From assembly GCA_903875135.1 (NCBI GenBank), contig CAIQUZ010000062.1, forward strand, positions 1 to 64,000: 64,000 nucleotides of DNA, given 5' to 3'. Below the pieces are notes generated by a model. It was not told the DNA's origin and made no database searches. It saw nothing but the letters and a program-made list of their open reading frames with translations. Each line of letters begins with the position of its first letter. Positions within the stretch are counted from its first letter, which is position 1. Below, piece after piece: positions 61,811 through 64,000 of the stretch. The translations under genes and the position numbers were made by a program. This DNA comes from an uncultured beta proteobacterium (GTDB lineage Bacteria > Pseudomonadota > Gammaproteobacteria > Burkholderiales > Burkholderiaceae).

Positions 61811-62583
61811 TAACGCTAGACGTTCATGTCCGAACGCAAGAATATTGAGAGCGCCATTGATGTCCCTGTCGTGAACAGATCCACAATGACACTTCCAACT
61901 TCTCTTATTCAGATCAGCTCTAACTTTCGGACTATTGTCGGAGATTTCTCCGCAAATCGAACAAATTTGGCCTCAATACGCTTCATTTACTTCCTCAAAT
62001 ATCACGCCAGCCTGACGGCTTTTATATTCCAACATGGTTTTGAGTGATGACCAGCCGGCGTCTAGCGTTGACTTTGCCATTTTTGTTTTTACTAATTTAT
62101 TGCTTGATACATTCCCGACAAATATTGCACCGTATTCTTGGGTGAGCATAGTACTAAATTGATGTAACTCATCCTTGCGGCGATTTTTATTCTTCGCATG
62201 AATATTTTTTACCTCTAGTTTCTTATTCGCGCGTTGAGCAACTGCCAAGGCATCTTCTAACTTACGGTAGTTTCTACTGATTGTTGTGCTCCTTTAGACT
62301 TTCTCCATCGCAATTTTACTTTTCTGAATTGTTTTCTACGTGTTACAAATTCCTCATTAACCGCTTGGACTGATTGGCTATGCAAACTCAAGCCCTCTTT
62401 TGTTGCACCAGTAGTCTATTGATTTAAATCGTAAGCCGAAAAGAATTTGCCTGTTTTTTTGGTATGAGTATAGGACAAGTCATTAACGAAATTCCATACG
62501 AAATTAACTTCCTTACTTTGAGAAAGCAGGAATTTTGCGTGCTTATCTTTAACGCGTAATGAAAGGGTTTTCGTCATCGCCAT
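61783..62583 (-). pseudogene. tnpB: tnpB (RNA-guided nuclease) pseudogene with stops and an internal deletion
   Basis: Reading the minus strand from the ATG at 62583 gives a TnpB N-terminus (MTKTLSLRVKDKHAKFLL, NFVWNFVNDLSY). A TAG interrupts it after FFSAYDLNQ, then the frame continues (KEGLSLHSQSVQAVNEEFV, FRKVKLRWRKSKG). A deletion with a frame change follows and removes the region that normally holds the first catalytic Asp. The frame resumes with NYRKLEDALAVAQRANKK and IHAKNKNRRKDELHQFST. A TGA after EEVNEAY then interrupts just before the zinc ribbon (CSICG, CHCG) and the last Asp motif HDRDINGALNI. The nuclease is clearly dead. Confidence 0.85.
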
Positions 62584-62719
62584 ATACTGTATATTTTAAT
62601 AGTGCTAGACTAAAGCAGCAACCATTACATCATGTTACGCCACTTATCCCCCAGCTAAAGCAAGGGGCTTTGTGACGCTTTTGGATAAAAGTTATACAAC
62701 ATTCCTAGCCCATTAAGAC

Positions 62720-63367
62720 TTAAGGTCTTGTAGAGTTCAATGAACTAATATACGTTGCAACTGCAAGCATATCTATTTTAGTCAGTTGGTGGGTAACTTC
62801 TTTCATCGCATCACCCCGAGGACGTGAGTTAGTATTCTTAAAAATCTCTATTTGTTTTTCAAGATAGTCGGCATGCTGGCCTGCAATTCTGGGGATGGGG
62901 CCATTACCGGCGCCTTCTGGTCCATGGCAAGCTGAACATGGGACGACACCGGCAGTTGCAATGCCCTCTTTAAAAATCACCTCTCCACGCTGCTTTAATT
63001 GAAGATTCGTAGAAAATTGACCGACCATCGGTGTTTGGTTTGAAAAGTAGTGCGCTAATTCATCAACTTGCTTCACTGATAATTTAGAAAAACCCCACAT
63101 ATACTCCTTACCCATACGATCTTCTCGCTGATGCCCTTTAAAATCCGCTAGTTGACCTAATAAATAATCTTTTTGCTGACCGGCTAGCTTTGGAAACTGT
63201 GGAGATATCGACTGTCCTGTAACTCCATGACAAGCTGAACATACTTGCTCTGCCAAAACTTTTCCAGACAAATTTGTATCAGCATAATTTCGGTTACGGT
63301 CCTCATTGGCACAGGAGGCTATCTGGAGAACAAATGCTATCAATAACGGTGTCTTGATCATTTTCAT
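62720..63367 (-). CDS. Diheme c4-like cytochrome c, probable lipoprotein
   Basis: About 215 residues from the ATG at 63367. That start overlaps the end of the preceding barrel gene by a few bases and gives a lipoprotein signal ending in QIASC. Two heme motifs (both CSACHG) lie in tandem c4-like domains, each followed by the typical PxLAGQQxDYL or PRIAGQHADYL and FKxxxR pattern. Probable axial methionines are seen in each half. Cytochromes of this kind pass electrons to terminal oxidases or receive them from dehydrogenases. Likely co-transcribed with the barrel gene upstream. Confidence 0.88.
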   Translation of the reverse strand: MKMIKTPLLIAFVLQIASCANEDRNRNYADTNLSGKVLAEQVCSACHGVTGQSISPQFPKLAGQQKDYLLGQLADFKGHQREDRMGKEYMWGFSKLSVKQVDELAHYFSNQTPMVGQFSTNLQLKQRGEVIFKEGIATAGVVPCSACHGPEGAGNGPIPRIAGQHADYLEKQIEIFKNTNSRPRGDAMKEVTHQLTKIDMLAVATYISSLNSTRP

Positions 63368-63368
63368 T

Positions 63369-64000
63369 TTAGTAAGCCGCCCATAAGTATAGGAATAGTG
63401 TGTTGTTATCCGTTGCATTGCGTTGATTACCGGCGTTATCTAAAAAGTTGTTGCCACCTAAATATTGTGTGAAATAACTGTATTGGAGTCCGATACGAAT
63501 GTTTTGAACAGGCGTGTAATAGATTTCCGGAATCCACATCGTTGAATTGGGAACACTACTAGCACTACTTCCGTAAGGCGCAATCGATGAGCTATTCGTA
63601 TTGATTGCATATGCAGGGTCCGCTGTTCCATAGATGCTCCGATATGCCAAGCTTGCACCATATTTAGCTTGATAGGTATAACTGACTTTGGCCATCACCG
63701 AATTTAACGTAATTGCATTAGGATTTGCGTATCCAAGTGCCCCAGATTGAGTCTGATCATCTATCGATTCGTTAATATATCGAAAATGAGCAGTCACTGT
63801 ATGTGGAGATAACAAATACTGGTACTGTGCATCGACACCCCGATCAAAGTAATTGGTTGTTCCAGTTCCATAAGAAGGAAAACTATTTCCATCTAAGGGT
63901 GTGATGTTAGCTTTCATCATAAATGCCCCAACCATGATGTTATTAGCGCGCCATTCATCGGTATAAGCCACCCTTAAATATGGTGCTAATCCATCAACAT
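63369..64000 (-). CDS. Outer-membrane beta-barrel protein, N-terminal part outside the window
   Basis: The C-terminal 210 residues of a larger protein; the frame is open to the window edge. Alternating amphipathic strands (HTVTAHFRYINES, SVMAKVSYTYQAKY, IRIGLQYSYFTQYLGG) and a terminal aromatic pair (WAAY) are typical of outer-membrane barrels. The YTPVQNIRIGLQY ending resembles barrels found next to c-type cytochromes. The downstream cytochrome gene suggests a metal-reduction or metal-oxidation type porin-cytochrome pair, but this needs the missing part. Confidence 0.75.
   Translation of the reverse strand, partial: VDGLAPYLRVAYTDEWRANNIMVGAFMMKANITPLDGNSFPSYGTGTTNYFDRGVDAQYQYLLSPHTVTAHFRYINESIDDQTQSGALGYANPNAITLNSVMAKVSYTYQAKYGASLAYRSIYGTADPAYAINTNSSSIAPYGSSASSVPNSTMWIPEIYYTPVQNIRIGLQYSYFTQYLGGNNFLDNAGNQRNATDNNTLFLYLWAAY

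Larger units (their letters stand above)
61776..62690 (-). mobile_element. Decayed IS200/IS605 (IS1341-type) element with tnpB only
   Basis: The minus strand carries a broken tnpB (61783-62583), a right-end hairpin (61786-61805), and TCAA at 61776-61779 as a likely right cleavage site. A second hairpin near 62650-62670 (CCCC...GGGG stem on either strand) is the probable left end. No tnpA transposase frame is present, so the element needs a transposase in trans. The left boundary is approximate. No target duplication is expected for this family. Confidence 0.75.

Overview
The window looks like chromosomal DNA from a low-GC (about 40% by eye) betaproteobacterium, most likely Burkholderiales and possibly near Polynucleobacter-like freshwater lineages. 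Support for this is the large number of Bug/TctC periplasmic binding proteins, the soxXYZA order, the DUF3820 and Tim44-domain proteins, and the Liv-type ABC operon. Genus is inference. Coding density is high. I found no tRNA, rRNA or CRISPR array.

Layout. 1-4146: the end of an IorB-like molybdenum hydroxylase, convergent with a soxXYZA operon that has no soxB or soxCD beside it. 4199-13477: housekeeping and envelope genes (CYTH-CHAD protein, PhoA-type alkaline phosphatase, nucleotide-pyrophosphatase-like lipoprotein, OmpA-domain protein, flavin reductase, Tim44-domain protein, MtgA, alpha/beta hydrolase). 13711-21900: a catabolic region with a Bug plus IDH-like dehydrogenase pair, then a compact six-gene minus-strand operon (Bug, Rieske oxygenase alpha and beta, crotonase, Bug, UbiD decarboxylase). 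21983-28522: small DUF genes, a VOC protein, a cupin plus ModA-like pair, a DHDPS-family aldolase, a large hybrid histidine kinase and a Pro/Tyr-rich secreted protein. 28655-39100: six Bug proteins among an isocitrate-lyase-family enzyme, MmgE/PrpD, a 3-hydroxyisobutyrate-dehydrogenase-family enzyme, a lactonase-like metallo-beta-lactamase-fold protein and a cupin. 39200-47385: patatin, livKHMGF, an outer-membrane barrel and a second Liv-type binding protein. 47505-54800: two oppositely oriented modules, each with a PDC-hydrolase-like amidohydrolase, a class II aldolase, a Bug protein and an oxidoreductase. 55087-58584: Bug, ring-cleavage-like VOC and FAH-family hydrolase, then a thirteenth Bug. 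58937-61706: small XRE regulator, Amt, DUF1330, GST. 61776-62690: a decayed IS200/IS605 tnpB element. 62720-64000: cytochrome c and an outer-membrane barrel cut by the window edge.

How the genes work together. From 13.7 to 58.6 kb the region appears to be a catabolic island for small organic and aromatic acids. Thirteen orphan Bug solute-binding proteins sit beside enzymes for ring hydroxylation, decarboxylation, ring or lactone opening, aldol cleavage and hydroxyacid oxidation. No tctA or tctB membrane gene and no LysR, GntR, IclR or TetR regulator is visible, so transport and control partners must be encoded elsewhere. Substrates cannot be read from the sequence.
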